A DNA stretch of 64,000 nucleotides from CAXMST01 sp963790085 (GTDB taxonomy: Bacteria; Actinomycetota; Thermoleophilia; Solirubrobacterales; 70-9): the NCBI GenBank assembly GCA_963790085.1, contig CAWBNH010000006.1:248001-312000 (forward strand). The letters run 5' to 3'. The number at the start of each line of letters is the position of its first letter. Positions within the stretch are counted from its first letter, which is position 1. The notes beneath the pieces are model-generated. The model made no database searches and was not told the DNA's origin. It saw only the letters and a program-made list of their open reading frames with translations. A program made the translations under genes and the position numbers. Shown piece after piece: positions 51,016-60,315 of the stretch.

Positions 51016-51232
51016 CGGTGTTCCTTTCTGTAATCCGGCCACCTGATGCGGCCGAAGCCTGATGCGGGGATCGTACCCTTGCGGGCGGCCCGACTCCCCG
51101 GCCTCGGTGGTTAACCGCACAGCCTCGCCCAGCGCGCCTGGCGGCCCGTGCAGGACCGGTCGTCCGTCTTGACGACGGGGCGATCGCCGTATGCTTGCGC
51201 CGTCGTAGTGCGTGCAGCGGGTCGGGGGGCAG

Positions 51233-52417
51233 ATGTCATCGTCAGAGCGATCGGGCTCCAGTTCGATTCGGACGACCGTCGCGGTCGCACTGGTCGGTCT
51301 CAGCGGGGCCTGGAACGCCGGCAACGTCGGCCCCGTCGCCTCCGAGATCGCCGGCGAGTTCGACGTCTCGCTGGCCGTCGTCGGGCTGCTCGCGGGCACC
51401 CTGTTCCTCGGCTCGGTCGTGATCGGGTTGCTGGTCGCCGCCCCGATCGGCGAGCGCACGGGTGTCGTCCGGGGGCTGAAGCTCTCCTGTGCGCTGCTGT
51501 TCTTCGGCAACCTGGTGATGGCCCTCAGCCCGATCTTCATCGGCCTCGCGGTCGGCAGGGTGATCCCCGGGCTCGCCTTCGCCCTGACGAACACGCTAGG
51601 GGCGGTGTGGGCCCGAAGCGCCGGCGGCGTCCGCCTGCTCGGCGTCTTCGGCGCCTCGATCCAGCTCGGCATCGCGCTCGCCCTGCTGACCGGTAGCGGG
51701 CTCTCGGATCTGGGAGTCGACTGGCGGGTGGGGTTCGCGATCAGCGCAGCACTCGGCGCGATCGCGTTCTTCGGCATCCCGAGCAGCTCGGAGTCGGCTC
51801 CGGCGCCGCAGCAACACGGCACCGGGTTCCTGACCGCCGCGCTGAGGCACGCCCGCGTCTATCGGCTGGCGACGATGTTCATCTCGATCTACGGCGTGCC
51901 GATGGTCCTCAGCGCCTGGCTGATCGAGTACCTGTCACGGGAGGGAGACGTCGCCAAGGCCCTCGCCGGCGCCGTCGCGTTCCTGCTGTTCGGGCTCTCG
52001 GCGGCGATGCGGGTGTTCGGCGCGAGGCTTCAGCAGCGTGGCGTCCCGCACGGGCTCCTCGGGGGATCCCTGGGGCTCGCCGCGGTCGGGATGGCAGCGT
52101 TGACGCTGGACCCGGTCGCCGCGATCGCCTTCGCGGCGGTCGTCCTGCTGGGGACCGGCTTCGGGATCCCGTACGCAACCGCGTTGATCGAGGCCCAGGA
52201 CCTCTATCCCGAGGCCCCGAGCGAGCCGGTCGCCCTGATGACGCTCGCGGCGCTGATCCCGCCGGTCGTCGCGATCCCGCTGATCGGCCACGCGATCGCC
52301 AGGGGCGACGGCGACGTCGCCCTGGGGATCCTCGCCGCCTTCGTCTTGCTCGCCACCGTGGCGAACCTGCGACGGACCGGGATCCCGCTGGCGGGCGCCG
52401 ATCCGGCGCCCCGCTGA
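51233..52417 (+). CDS. MFS transporter
   Basis: About 394 residues with twelve hydrophobic segments. GAWNAGNVGPVASEIAGEF, VVGLLAGTLFLGSVVIGLLV and VGRVIPGLAFALTNTLGAVW cover the N-domain and QGL-free C-domain follows from residue 200. The motif A-like loop is IGERTGVVRGLK. ATG 51233 follows GGGGGGCAG; GTG 51212 is an in-frame alternative. TATGCT occurs at 51190-51195. Substrate unknown. Confidence 0.8.
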   Translation: MSSSERSGSSSIRTTVAVALVGLSGAWNAGNVGPVASEIAGEFDVSLAVVGLLAGTLFLGSVVIGLLVAAPIGERTGVVRGLKLSCALLFFGNLVMALSPIFIGLAVGRVIPGLAFALTNTLGAVWARSAGGVRLLGVFGASIQLGIALALLTGSGLSDLGVDWRVGFAISAALGAIAFFGIPSSSESAPAPQQHGTGFLTAALRHARVYRLATMFISIYGVPMVLSAWLIEYLSREGDVAKALAGAVAFLLFGLSAAMRVFGARLQQRGVPHGLLGGSLGLAAVGMAALTLDPVAAIAFAAVVLLGTGFGIPYATALIEAQDLYPEAPSEPVALMTLAALIPPVVAIPLIGHAIARGDGDVALGILAAFVLLATVANLRRTGIPLAGADPAPR

Positions 52418-52440
52418 GCCGCTGTTTTCCCCGTGTCGCG

Positions 52441-52554
52441 CTAGCCCTGCTTCGGCGCGCGGATCACCTCGCTCGACCGCGACCGCTCGCGAACCTCCTT
52501 GGCGCAGAACGGCGGGTCGCTGGTGCCCGGCCCGCAGATCCGACACGGGGTCAG
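52441..52554 (-). CDS. Candidate small zinc-ribbon-like protein
   Basis: The minus strand reads PCRICGPGTSDPPFCAKEV followed by a basic helix RERSRSSEVIRAPKQG and TAG 52441. Third codon positions are almost all G or C, as in real genes here. Cys-x2-Cys and a third Cys (PFCAKE) suggest a small zinc site. No ATG, GTG or TTG lies in frame at the start; CTG 52554 is the best guess, and the frame is open back to 52620. The rest of the 52418-52727 gap shows nothing else clear. Confidence 0.35.
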   Translation of the reverse strand: MTPCRICGPGTSDPPFCAKEVRERSRSSEVIRAPKQG

Positions 52555-52727
52555 CGAAGGCGGCCGGGAGCTCGCTGCCGGCCGTGTTGAGCCCGAACGG
52601 GGGTTGACGGGATCCGCTCAAGCAGACCAGCGACCCGATCCACCCGGAGGAGCCGGCGTAGGCCGCCGGCGCCCGCTTCCAGCTCAGGGCATACGGTACG
52701 TGGGCGCCGCGTCGGGCGCCGACGATC

Positions 52728-53609
52728 TTGGAGGACTCGTTCACCACCATCTACCTGCTGCCGATCGGCCTGGCGGTGATCATGCTGATCCTCGGCCTGT
52801 CGCTGATCGCGGCCGACTTCCGCAGGGTCTTCACCGCTCCCCGTGGGGTCGGAGTCGGCCTGGTGAACCTGATGCTCGTTGCGCCGCTGCTCGCCTTCGC
52901 GCTCGCCGAGGCGTTCTCACTGCCGGCCGAGCTCGCCGTCGGCCTGGTGTTGCTCGGCGCCTCGCCCGGCGGGATCATGGCCAACACGCTGACTCACCTG
53001 AGCGGCGGCGAGACCGCGCTCTCGGTGACGATGACCGCGGTCAGCAGCGCCGCCTCGGCGCTGACCGTCCCCCTCTACCTGGCGCTCGCCACCGCCCATT
53101 TCGACGCCGTCGACCTCGGCGACGTCGACATGGGAGCCGTGGTCCCCAAGGTACTCGGAATCACCGTCGTGCCGCTCTCGATCGGGATGGCGATCCGACA
53201 CCGCAACCCCGACCCTGTCGCCGCCGCCGACCAGACGCTGCGCCGGGTGGTGCTCGCCGTCTTCGCCGTGATCGTCGCCGGGGCGATCATCAGCGAGCAC
53301 GACACGGTGATCGACAACATCGCGGCCGTCGGGGCGGCCTGCCTCGCCCTGAACCTGCTGGCGATGGGGATCAGCTTCGGCGCCTCGCAGCTGGCGCGGC
53401 TGGACTCCCGCCAGGCGACCGCGATCTCGCTCGAGCTCGGGATCCACAACTCGGCGCTCGCGATCACCGTCGGCGCCGCGATCGACCCCGAGCTCATCGT
53501 CCCGGCGGCCGTCTACAGCACCTTCATGGTCCTGACCGGCTCCGCGTTCGCACGGATCATGCTGATCCGCAACCGCGCCCTCGACCCGGCCGAATCGCTC
53601 ACCGGGTGA
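52728..53609 (+). CDS. Bile acid:sodium symporter family (BASS) transporter
   Basis: 293 residues with about nine helices, TTG start. LLPIGLAVIMLILGLSLIAA, LVLLGASPGGIMANTLTHLS, GGETALSVTMTAVSSAASAL and AISLELGIHNSALAITVGAA are the sodium-binding and crossover motifs of the BASS family. The substrate is an organic acid or similar compound; bile acid specificity is not implied. Confidence 0.85.
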   Translation: MEDSFTTIYLLPIGLAVIMLILGLSLIAADFRRVFTAPRGVGVGLVNLMLVAPLLAFALAEAFSLPAELAVGLVLLGASPGGIMANTLTHLSGGETALSVTMTAVSSAASALTVPLYLALATAHFDAVDLGDVDMGAVVPKVLGITVVPLSIGMAIRHRNPDPVAAADQTLRRVVLAVFAVIVAGAIISEHDTVIDNIAAVGAACLALNLLAMGISFGASQLARLDSRQATAISLELGIHNSALAITVGAAIDPELIVPAAVYSTFMVLTGSAFARIMLIRNRALDPAESLTG

Positions 53610-53656
53610 GGCCTCAGACCTTGCACGGGCCCAGGACGGCGCCACCGTCAGCGCGT

Positions 53657-53673
53657 CTGCAATCCGTTTGCAG
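53657..53673. terminator. Weak hairpin between convergent genes
   Basis: CTGCAA-TCCGT-TTGCAG is a 6-bp stem between the BASS transporter and the convergent sufT gene. Confidence 0.3.
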
Positions 53674-53724
53674 GACGGCCTCAAGACCGCCCAGGGCCGG
53701 CTGGCAATCCGCTAACTCAAGCCC

Positions 53725-54039
53725 CTAGAACCCCAGCGCGAACTTCGCGTCCTCGGACATCATCTCCGGGGACCAGGGGGGATCGAAGATCATCTTCGGG
53801 TAGACGTTGGTGACCCCGTCGAGGTCGCCGACGAACTCCTTCATCTGCTCGGATACCTGCGGCCCGATCGGGCAGGCGGGGGTCGTCAGGGTGAAGGTCA
53901 CGTAGACCTCGCCGTCGCCCTCGATCTCGACGTCGTAGACGAGCCCGAGGCTGACGAAGTCGAGCCCGAGCTCGGGATCGATCACCTCTTCGAGCGCCTC
54001 GTAGACCTCTTCGGTCGTCACCTTGGTTGCGTCAGTCAT
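53725..54039 (-). CDS. sufT: SufT-like Fe-S carrier/maturation factor (MIP18 family)
   Basis: 104 residues. EALEEVIDPELGLDFVSLGL, VYDVEIEGDGEVYVTFTLTT, PACPIGPQVSEQMKEFV with the conserved Cys56 and IFDPPWSPEMMSEDAKFALG mark the DUF59/MIP18 SufT family, which helps deliver Fe-S clusters. In many actinobacteria it sits in the suf operon; here it lies 27 kb away. ATG 54039 follows TACCTT (rc 54047-54052) by 7 nt. Confidence 0.88.
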   Translation of the reverse strand: MTDATKVTTEEVYEALEEVIDPELGLDFVSLGLVYDVEIEGDGEVYVTFTLTTPACPIGPQVSEQMKEFVGDLDGVTNVYPKMIFDPPWSPEMMSEDAKFALGF

Positions 54040-54113
54040 CACCGTCAAGGTAGCGGAATCGGCCGGCGGATCCGGACCGAGGTCATGCGCTCACGCTGCG
54101 GGAAACCCCGCTG

Positions 54114-56331
54114 TCAGGGCCCCGCGTAGCCGTTCGAGTAGCACGGTCCGCCACAGTCCCCGAGCAGGGCGCCGGCGGGGCGCAGCCAGTCCGACATCTG
54201 CTGCTGGGCGTCGGGGTCCTTGCGCGGGTAGCTATGCGGATCGCCGCCGAAGCCGTCCGCCTCCCGCGGCGGGATGTTGCCGTTCGGCGGCAGGGGCGTG
54301 CCGTCGCCGTCGACGCCGACGAAGCCGAGCGGCCCGCCGTCCCAGTAGACGAGTGTCGATCCGGTCCATGGGAAGCCGGGCACCGGCTGCAGACCGAAGA
54401 ATGGGTCAGGCTGCCAATGCCTGCCCGGGTCGAGCGCCGGCTCCAGCACCTTGGCGCCGATCGTCCGCGCCTCGATCTCGGCGGTCAGGTTCGCAACCTG
54501 GTGATCGCCGAGCGCGGCGTGCAGCAGCACGTTGTGGGTCGGCGTGTTCGGATAGGGGTCGTCGGTCATGTGATGCGCGTAGCCGTTCGCCTCGCCGCGG
54601 TCCCAGCCGAGCTGCATCAGGCCGAGCAGCAACGGCCGCTCGAGCTCGTTCGGGTAGTTGGCGTAGAGGCCGATGCCCGGCAGCAGGGCGTAGTCGTCGA
54701 AGTCGACGCTGCGCCGCAGCAGGGTCGAGTAGTTCATCCCGGGGACCCCGAGCACCGACTGCTCGATGTCGGGCGAGATCGCGGTCAAGGCGCCGCCCAT
54801 GATCCCGCCCTGGCTGTTGCCGTAGTAGTAGAGCTCGGTGTCGTCGATCACCGACTCCAGGCCCGAGCCCGCGTCGTAGTGGAAGGCGGGATCGGCGGCG
54901 AAGCCGTCGGGATGGGCGAGCGCGCGGCCGAGCATCATGAAGTTGATGAAGCCCTGCTGCATCCGATCGAAGGCGCTGTTGAGAACCGTGACGTCGGTCA
55001 ACGCCGGCAGGACCACCGGCAGGACGTCCTCCTCCGAGAACCCGGCCCAATCGACCGCGCAGTGCATGACGTTGTGGGCATCCGAGAACGAGCGGACATA
55101 GGAGGAGCCGGCCTGGCCCCTGCTGCCGAGCAGGCCGTGCCCGTACAGCGCCGGGCGCGCCGGCCTGACCTGGCCGGCGCCGACGATCGCGTTCGGGATG
55201 TCGCACTGGAACGGGACGTCGACCGTGTAGGAGGGATCCCAGGTCGGCATCGTCGAGTCGGCGGAGTCGAACATGAAGTGGGACCCGGGCGGGCAGCCGT
55301 TCTCGTTCAGGTAGCAGGGCACGTCGTCGATCGTGCCCTTCACCCGGCGCAGAATCTCGACGTTGGGGTTGTCCTCGACCTCGGTCACCGTGAAGTCCGG
55401 GGAGGCCCCCTGGATCGTGCGGTCGTCGAGATCGGTGTCGCCGAGCCTGGCGAAGGCGTCATCGCGCATCGCCAGGACGCGCTCCGAGAGGCTCTCGCCG
55501 CTCGCCACCGAGAAGTCCCAGGCCATGTAGAGATCCTTGCGGCGGCCGGTTCGCTTCGCCTGCTTCAGCGGCTTGAAGACCCGCTGCTCGAAGTAGGGAC
55601 GCCGCTTCTCGACCTGCTTCTGCTTGGTGATCAGCTTCTTGCTGTAGACCTTGAACGCGTTCGGCGCCTTGATCCTCTTGCCCTCGGCGGTGCGCAGATT
55701 GCGGAGGGCGACGATGTAGCGCTGGCCCTCCTCCCAGTTGCGCAGCGGCCGGATGATCAGGTTGCGGTCCTCGTCGGCCTCGGCGGCCTCATCGATCTCG
55801 GCGAACACGGGGTGCCGCTTCTTCGTCTTGGCGTTGATCACGATCACCGGCTGCTTCTTGTCCCTGTACTCGGCGGGCGCGTCGATCGGGACGATGCCGC
55901 TGCGGTCGAAGGCCGCCTGGCTCTCGAGGCCGTCGATGTGGACGATGATCGCCTGGCCCGGGACTGAAGCCGTCGTTGCGGTTGATCTCGGTCGGATCGA
56001 TCGCGGTGCCGGCGGTGTTGACCGGCATCGACTGCGGGCTCAGGTCGAGCCGGTTGCCGGTCGCCGTGTCGGCGTCGGAGTCGAGGTAGAGGTTGTTCGG
56101 GAACGGCTGCAGGCAGACGCTCGGGTCGAGGAAGTCGCAGCGGCTCGCGTCCGGGGTCGGGATCTTCGGGCCCTTGTACCGCTTCTCCTTGCCCTTGCCC
56201 TGTTTGGCGACGGCGGCGCCGTCGGCGCTCGGGGGCGGCGCCAGGGCCAGCAGCGCCAATGCGGACGCCAGGACGACGATCGAACCGACGGCCACCCACA
56301 CACCATGAACTCGGCCGAGCCCGCTCGCCAT
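54114..56331 (-). CDS. Large secreted alpha/beta-hydrolase-like protein (one frameshift)
   Basis: About 738 residues after repair. Signal sequence VAVGSIVVLASALALLALAP, a linker, then PTPDASRCDFLDPSVCLQPF and a long beta-rich region. A one-base insertion (extra C in GGGCCAGG, about 55955-55960) splits the frame: SPGPGD should read SPGQAIIVHIDGLESQ. The C-terminal part (frame from 55847) has GHGLLGSRGQAGSS, ELYYYGNSQGGIMGGALT (nucleophile elbow GNSQGG with Ser) and LLHAALGDHQV-type Asp and His elements. Probably an exported esterase or lipase. GGAGGAG precedes the ATG. Confidence 0.7.
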
Positions 56332-56447
56332 ATGTCTCCTCCCGGATCCCTCACGGCCCGCTCCCGCTGAGGGGCCACCTGAGGGCCAGACGGTACTAGA
56401 GAGCCGCTCGGCGAGGACCGATGGTGCCGGTGATCTAGATTGGGCGC

Positions 56448-57056
56448 ATGGCGCTGCTGCTGTTCGCGGTCTTCATCCTGCTCCCGCTGCTGGAGCTCTA
56501 CGTGATCATCCAGGTCGGACAGGTGATCGGCGTGCTCCCGACCCTGACCCTGATGCTGATCACCGGCGTCGTCGGCGCGATCCTGGCGCGATCGCAGGGC
56601 CGCCTCGCCTGGACGCGCTTCAACCAGACCCTGGCCGCGGGTCGCGTGCCGGCCCGCGAGGTGATCGACGGGGCCCTGGTGGTGTTCGGCGGCGCCCTGC
56701 TGCTCGCCCCGGGGTTCATCACCGATGCGATCGGGATCTTCCTGCTTCTCGCGCCCGGCCGGGCGCTGACGCGGAGCATCCTCAAGCGCTCCGCGGCGCG
56801 CACTCCGACCGGTCGCCCGGTGGTGTTCATCTACGACCGCTTCCCCCGCCGCGGCCCCCGACCCTCGCCAGGCGCCGCGCGCGGAGGCGCGGGCGCCGCA
56901 ACCGGCCCGGCCGGCGGCGATCCATTCGCATCCACGCGGGCTTCGCGCAGCTATGACGTCGAGGGGTCGGCGCACGAGATCGACGAGGCCGAGTACCGCC
57001 TCCCATCCGGCGACGGAGACCAATCGGCCGATGCCGACGCTCACGAGCAGCCATGA
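56448..57056 (+). CDS. FxsA family membrane protein
   Basis: 202 residues. Four hydrophobic stretches; LLLFAVFILLPLLELYVIIQ, VGQVIGVLPTLTLMLITGVV, GAILARSQGRLAWTRFNQTL and LVVFGGALLLAPGFITDAIG are the FxsA signature. The C-terminal 80 residues are a soluble, Pro/Arg-rich then acidic tail. TAGATT sits 6 nt before the ATG. The stop overlaps the next gene as ATGA. FxsA relieves F-exclusion of phage T7 in E. coli; its role here is unknown. Confidence 0.9.
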   Translation: MALLLFAVFILLPLLELYVIIQVGQVIGVLPTLTLMLITGVVGAILARSQGRLAWTRFNQTLAAGRVPAREVIDGALVVFGGALLLAPGFITDAIGIFLLLAPGRALTRSILKRSAARTPTGRPVVFIYDRFPRRGPRPSPGAARGGAGAATGPAGGDPFASTRASRSYDVEGSAHEIDEAEYRLPSGDGDQSADADAHEQP

Positions 57057-57766
57057 TCGATCGGCTGATCTCGTTCGCCGAGCCGGACGGCGAGGCCTAT
57101 GGCGCCATCGCCCTGAAGGGCGAGCGCCTCGGAGGCGGCTACCTGCAGGGGCCGGATACCACGCTGGTGATCGACGACGGCGCGCTCACCCGTGGCGAGG
57201 GCAGCCTGCGGATCGAAGCCGACGGCGAGGACCTGCTGATCGGCCTCGCGGCGCAGACGAGCCCGCTCGCCTTCGAGACCGGCGGGGGACGCAGCGTCAC
57301 GGTCCAGGCGGTGGGCGCGAGTTGCGAGCGCGGCTCGTGGGGGTTCGAGGCCAGGGGAGTCGCCTGGGCGATCGAGGGGGAGCAGGATCAGGGCTCGCTC
57401 CGGGCCCTGTGGGCACTGCTGGCCGACGGGACGCTGCTGTTGCTGTTCGCGCTGCGAGCGATCGATGTCGGTGAGCACGGCTCCGAGACGATCGGGGCGG
57501 CGCGGATCAGCCGCGACGGCGCCGTCAGCTCCTACGCCGAGCCGCTGATCTCGACCGAGTACGACGCGAGCGGCCGGCAGACCCGCGCGACGCTCGAGCT
57601 CTGGCACGACGACCCCGACGAGGGCGCCCTCGCGGACCGCGCCGGGGGCACGCGGGCCTCTGGAGGTGCTGGGCGAATCGCGGGGCAGACGCTGCAGGCG
57701 GCGCGCTTCGACTGGCGCGTCGGGGGCGCGCCCGGAATCGGCGCCTACGACATCGTCAGCGGCTAG
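57053..57766 (+). CDS. Beta-rich protein of unknown function
   Basis: 237 residues, no signal or helix. Alternating short strands (YGAIALKGERLGGGYLQGPD, GSLRIEADGEDLLIGLAAQT, SCERGSWGFEARGVAWAIEG and ARFDWRVGGAPGIGAYDIVS) suggest a beta-sandwich or lipocalin-like barrel. ATGA overlap with fxsA couples the two. No active-site motif or family seen. Confidence 0.55.
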   Translation: MIDRLISFAEPDGEAYGAIALKGERLGGGYLQGPDTTLVIDDGALTRGEGSLRIEADGEDLLIGLAAQTSPLAFETGGGRSVTVQAVGASCERGSWGFEARGVAWAIEGEQDQGSLRALWALLADGTLLLLFALRAIDVGEHGSETIGAARISRDGAVSSYAEPLISTEYDASGRQTRATLELWHDDPDEGALADRAGGTRASGGAGRIAGQTLQAARFDWRVGGAPGIGAYDIVSG

Positions 57767-57802
57767 GCAGCCGCTGACCCGGTTGCGCCACAATCGGGCC
57801 CG

Positions 57803-58453
57803 ATGCCGATCCGCGCCGTCATCTGCGACTTCGGCGGCGTGCTCACCTCGCCACTGATCGAGGCGTTCGCCGCCTACCAGGACCACTCGGGGATCTCGCC
57901 CGAGCAGCTCGGCATGGCGATGGCCGCCGGCGCCGGCGACCTCGACGGCGCCCACCCGCTGTTCGAGCTCGAGTGCGGGCGGATCAGCGAGCAGCGCTTT
58001 CTCGAGGTTCTGCGCAACAACCTCGAGCCGATCCTCGGCCACCGGCCGGAGCTGCACAGGTTCAGCGAGCTCTACTTCGAGGCGCTCGAGCCGAACCAGC
58101 CAATGATCGATCTGATGGCCAGCCTCCGCGAGCGCGGCTATCGAATGGCGCTCCTGACCAACAACGTGCGCGAATGGGAGCCGCTGTGGCGGGCCTTCCT
58201 GCCGGTCGACAGGATCTTCGAGACCGTGGTCGACTCCGGCTTCGTCGGAATGCGCAAGCCCGATCGGGAGATCTACGAGTTGACCGTGGCGAGGCTGGAC
58301 GGCGTCGTGCACGGCGACTGTCTGTTCGTCGATGACGTCGAGGCCAACTGCGAAGCGGCCCGCGCACTCGGGATCGAGGCGGTGCGGTTCCTCGACAACG
58401 AGCGCTCGATCCCGGAGATAGAGTCCGCGCTTGCGATGGGACGCGATGACTGA
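57803..58453 (+). CDS. HAD-superfamily phosphatase (subfamily IA)
   Basis: 216 residues. AVICDFGGVLTSPLIEAFAA carries the nucleophile motif (DFGGV; the second Asp of DxD is Gly), LLTNNVREWEPLW motif II, VGMRKPDREIYELTVARLDG motif III with Lys, and LFVDDVEANCEAARALGIEA motif IV with two Asp. Loss of the second Asp in motif I is notable: many epoxide-hydrolase N-domain and acyl-phosphatase-like HADs show G. CACAAT 8 nt before the ATG. The stop overlaps the next gene. Confidence 0.85.
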   Translation: MPIRAVICDFGGVLTSPLIEAFAAYQDHSGISPEQLGMAMAAGAGDLDGAHPLFELECGRISEQRFLEVLRNNLEPILGHRPELHRFSELYFEALEPNQPMIDLMASLRERGYRMALLTNNVREWEPLWRAFLPVDRIFETVVDSGFVGMRKPDREIYELTVARLDGVVHGDCLFVDDVEANCEAARALGIEAVRFLDNERSIPEIESALAMGRDD

Positions 58454-59573
58454 TCTGACGGTCAGGCCGGTATCCGGCCGCCGCGAGCTGCGTCAGTTCA
58501 TCCTGCTCCCCTTCCGCCTCTACGAGGGGGTCGAGCAGTGGGTGCCGCCGCTGATCAGCGAGCGCAAACGGCACCTCGATCGCCGCAAGAACCCGTTCTT
58601 CGAGCACGCCGAGGCGGAGTACTTCCTCGCCCGCCGCGGCGATCGCGTCGTCGGCCGGATCAGCGCCCAGGTCGATCGCCGCTTCAACGAGATCCAGGGC
58701 AACGACTGGGGGCAGTTCGGGTTCTTCGAGTCCGAGGACGATCGCGAGGTCGCCGGCGCGTTGCTCGACGCGGCCCGCGAGTGGCTGCGCGAGCGCGGGC
58801 GCGATCACATGATCGGGCCGCTCGACTTCTCGACCAACCACGAGTGCGGGCTGCTGGTCGAGGGTCACGAGCGGCGCCCACAGATCCTCGAGAACTGGCA
58901 CTTCCCCTACTACGGCCCGCTGCTCGAGAGCTGTGGCCTGACCAAGGCGATGGACCTCTACAAGTGGAGCCTGCACGTCAGCGGCCGCGGCGAGGTGCTG
59001 CCGATCATCTTCGACCTGGCGGAGCGACTCGAGCCCGAGCACGGAATCACGATCCGCGGCATGCGCCGTCGCAACATGACCGAGGAGATCGGTGCCTTCA
59101 TGGAGATCTACAACGCCGCCTGGGAGAAGAACTGGGGCTTCGTGCCGCTGACCGAGGCCGAGATCGAGCACTACGCGGCCGAGTTGAAGCCGATCATGGA
59201 CGAGAACTGGGCGATGGTCGCCGAGACCGCCGAGGGCGAGACCGTCGGCGTCGCGTTGACGCTCCCCGACTTCAACCAGGTCCTGAAGCAGCTCGGTGGC
59301 CGCCTGTTGCCGGTCGGCTGGATCAAGGCGCTGCACCAGAAGCGCAAGATCGACTCGGTTCGCGTCTTCGCGCTCGGCGTCAAGCCCGAGTACCAGCACA
59401 CCGGCGTCGCCGCCGCGCTCTACAAGCGTCACTTCGACATGGCCGAGGTGACGCCGCAGAAGGGCGGCGAGATGGGTTGGATCCTCGAGGTCAACAAGCC
59501 GATGAACAAGGCGATGGAGGCGATGGGCGGCGAGATCGTGAAGACCTACCGGATCTACGAGCAGGACCTCTAG
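58446..59573 (+). CDS. N-acetyltransferase-like protein (tandem GNAT fold)
   Basis: 375 residues from ATG 58446, overlapping the HAD stop. VRPVSGRRELRQFILLPFRL, YEGVEQWVPPLISERKRHLD, NPFFEHAEAEYFLARRGDRV, GRISAQVDRRFNEIQGNDWG, and later VFALGVKPEYQHTGVAAALY (acetyl-CoA loop) and VNKPMNKAMEAMGGEIVKTY. This is a known GNAT-related family of about 380 residues without defined function. The C-terminus is followed by strong palindromes. Confidence 0.75.
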   Translation: MTDLTVRPVSGRRELRQFILLPFRLYEGVEQWVPPLISERKRHLDRRKNPFFEHAEAEYFLARRGDRVVGRISAQVDRRFNEIQGNDWGQFGFFESEDDREVAGALLDAAREWLRERGRDHMIGPLDFSTNHECGLLVEGHERRPQILENWHFPYYGPLLESCGLTKAMDLYKWSLHVSGRGEVLPIIFDLAERLEPEHGITIRGMRRRNMTEEIGAFMEIYNAAWEKNWGFVPLTEAEIEHYAAELKPIMDENWAMVAETAEGETVGVALTLPDFNQVLKQLGGRLLPVGWIKALHQKRKIDSVRVFALGVKPEYQHTGVAAALYKRHFDMAEVTPQKGGEMGWILEVNKPMNKAMEAMGGEIVKTYRIYEQDL

Positions 59574-59586
59574 CCGCGATCCCAGC

Positions 59587-59697
59587 CCCAGCCTCGCGAG
59601 GCTGGGACGCCGCCAACCAAGGAAGAGGGAGCCCGGCTATAGCAGCGCTATGCCGGGCGACCGATGACGCCGAGTGGCGGCGTCCCAGGCCGCGAGG
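59587..59697. repeat. Nested palindromic element between convergent genes
   Basis: CCCAGCCTCGCGAGGCTGGG (59587-59606) is a perfect 20-bp palindrome. GGGACGCCGCCA (59604-59615) pairs perfectly with TGGCGGCGTCCC (59675-59686), and imperfectly beyond (to 59592 and 59697). Inside, GCCCGGC-T-ATAGC pairs with GCTAT-GCCGGGC (59631-59658) with one bulged T. The right end abuts the stop of the next gene. Confidence 0.75.
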
Positions 59698-60153
59698 TCA
59701 GTTGTCGGAGCCGATCCGGTCCCAGAGGTAGAGCTCCATCGCCTCGGCGGCGAGCTCGATGCGACGCTCCTCCGAGAGCCACTCGAGCACCGTCTCCAGG
59801 GCCCGCTCCTCGGTCACGCCCCGATCGACGGCCTCCTCGCCCCGGAAGCCTGCGGCGAGCTTCAGGGCCTCGCGACGATGCTCGCCCAGCGATCCGAACG
59901 AGCCGATCAGGAAGTCGCGACTCGGCAGCGGGTGACCGACGTTCATCGACGCATGCCAGGCGGCGAGCATCGAGAGGTCGTGCTCGTCGAGCTCGGAGAT
60001 CGCCTTCGTGTAGTGGCCCTCGAGCTCGTCGTCCGGGATCTCGTCGACCCAGGCGCGGACGGCCTCTCCGAGCAACTGCCGGCGGGCCTCACGACCGACC
60101 GTGTCGGCGACGACCCTGATCGCGTCGGCGGGATCTATGAAGCAGAGCGGCAC
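59698..60153 (-). CDS. Helical protein of unknown function
   Basis: 151 residues from GTG 60153 with AAGGAG about 12 nt upstream. Mostly helical and acidic: ADAIRVVADTVGREARRQLL, GEAVRAWVDEIPDDELEGHY, YTKAISELDEHDLSMLAAWH. The TGA stop abuts the right arm of the palindromic element. No family recognised. Confidence 0.6.
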   Translation of the reverse strand: MPLCFIDPADAIRVVADTVGREARRQLLGEAVRAWVDEIPDDELEGHYTKAISELDEHDLSMLAAWHASMNVGHPLPSRDFLIGSFGSLGEHRREALKLAAGFRGEEAVDRGVTEERALETVLEWLSEERRIELAAEAMELYLWDRIGSDN

Positions 60154-60216
60154 TGTGCGGTTGGCTCCTTGGGTGGCTGGACGATTCCACGGCCAAGATA
60201 GACGCGGGTGAAGACG

Positions 60217-60255
60217 GTAAAACGGCGCATGAGAATGCGCTAGGAGCGGGTTTAC
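60217..60255. promoter_or_regulatory. Dyad between divergent genes
   Basis: GCGCAT-GAGA-ATGCGC (60225-60240) is a perfect 6-bp stem with a GNRA-type loop; GTAAA (60217-60221) and TTTAC (60251-60255) extend it outward. It lies between the helical protein gene and the nuclease operon. Confidence 0.4.
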
Positions 60256-60302
60256 TCGCAGGGCGGCGCGGCCCGGTCAGGAACGCCGCCCGCGGCGCGA
60301 CC

Positions 60303-60308
60303 TATGCT
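60303..60308 (+). promoter_or_regulatory. -10 element of the nuclease-helicase operon
   Basis: TATGCT ends 7 nt before ATG 60316, which opens an 11-codon micro-ORF. This predicts transcription starting at that ATG. Confidence 0.5.
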
Positions 60309-60315
60309 CGCGAGG

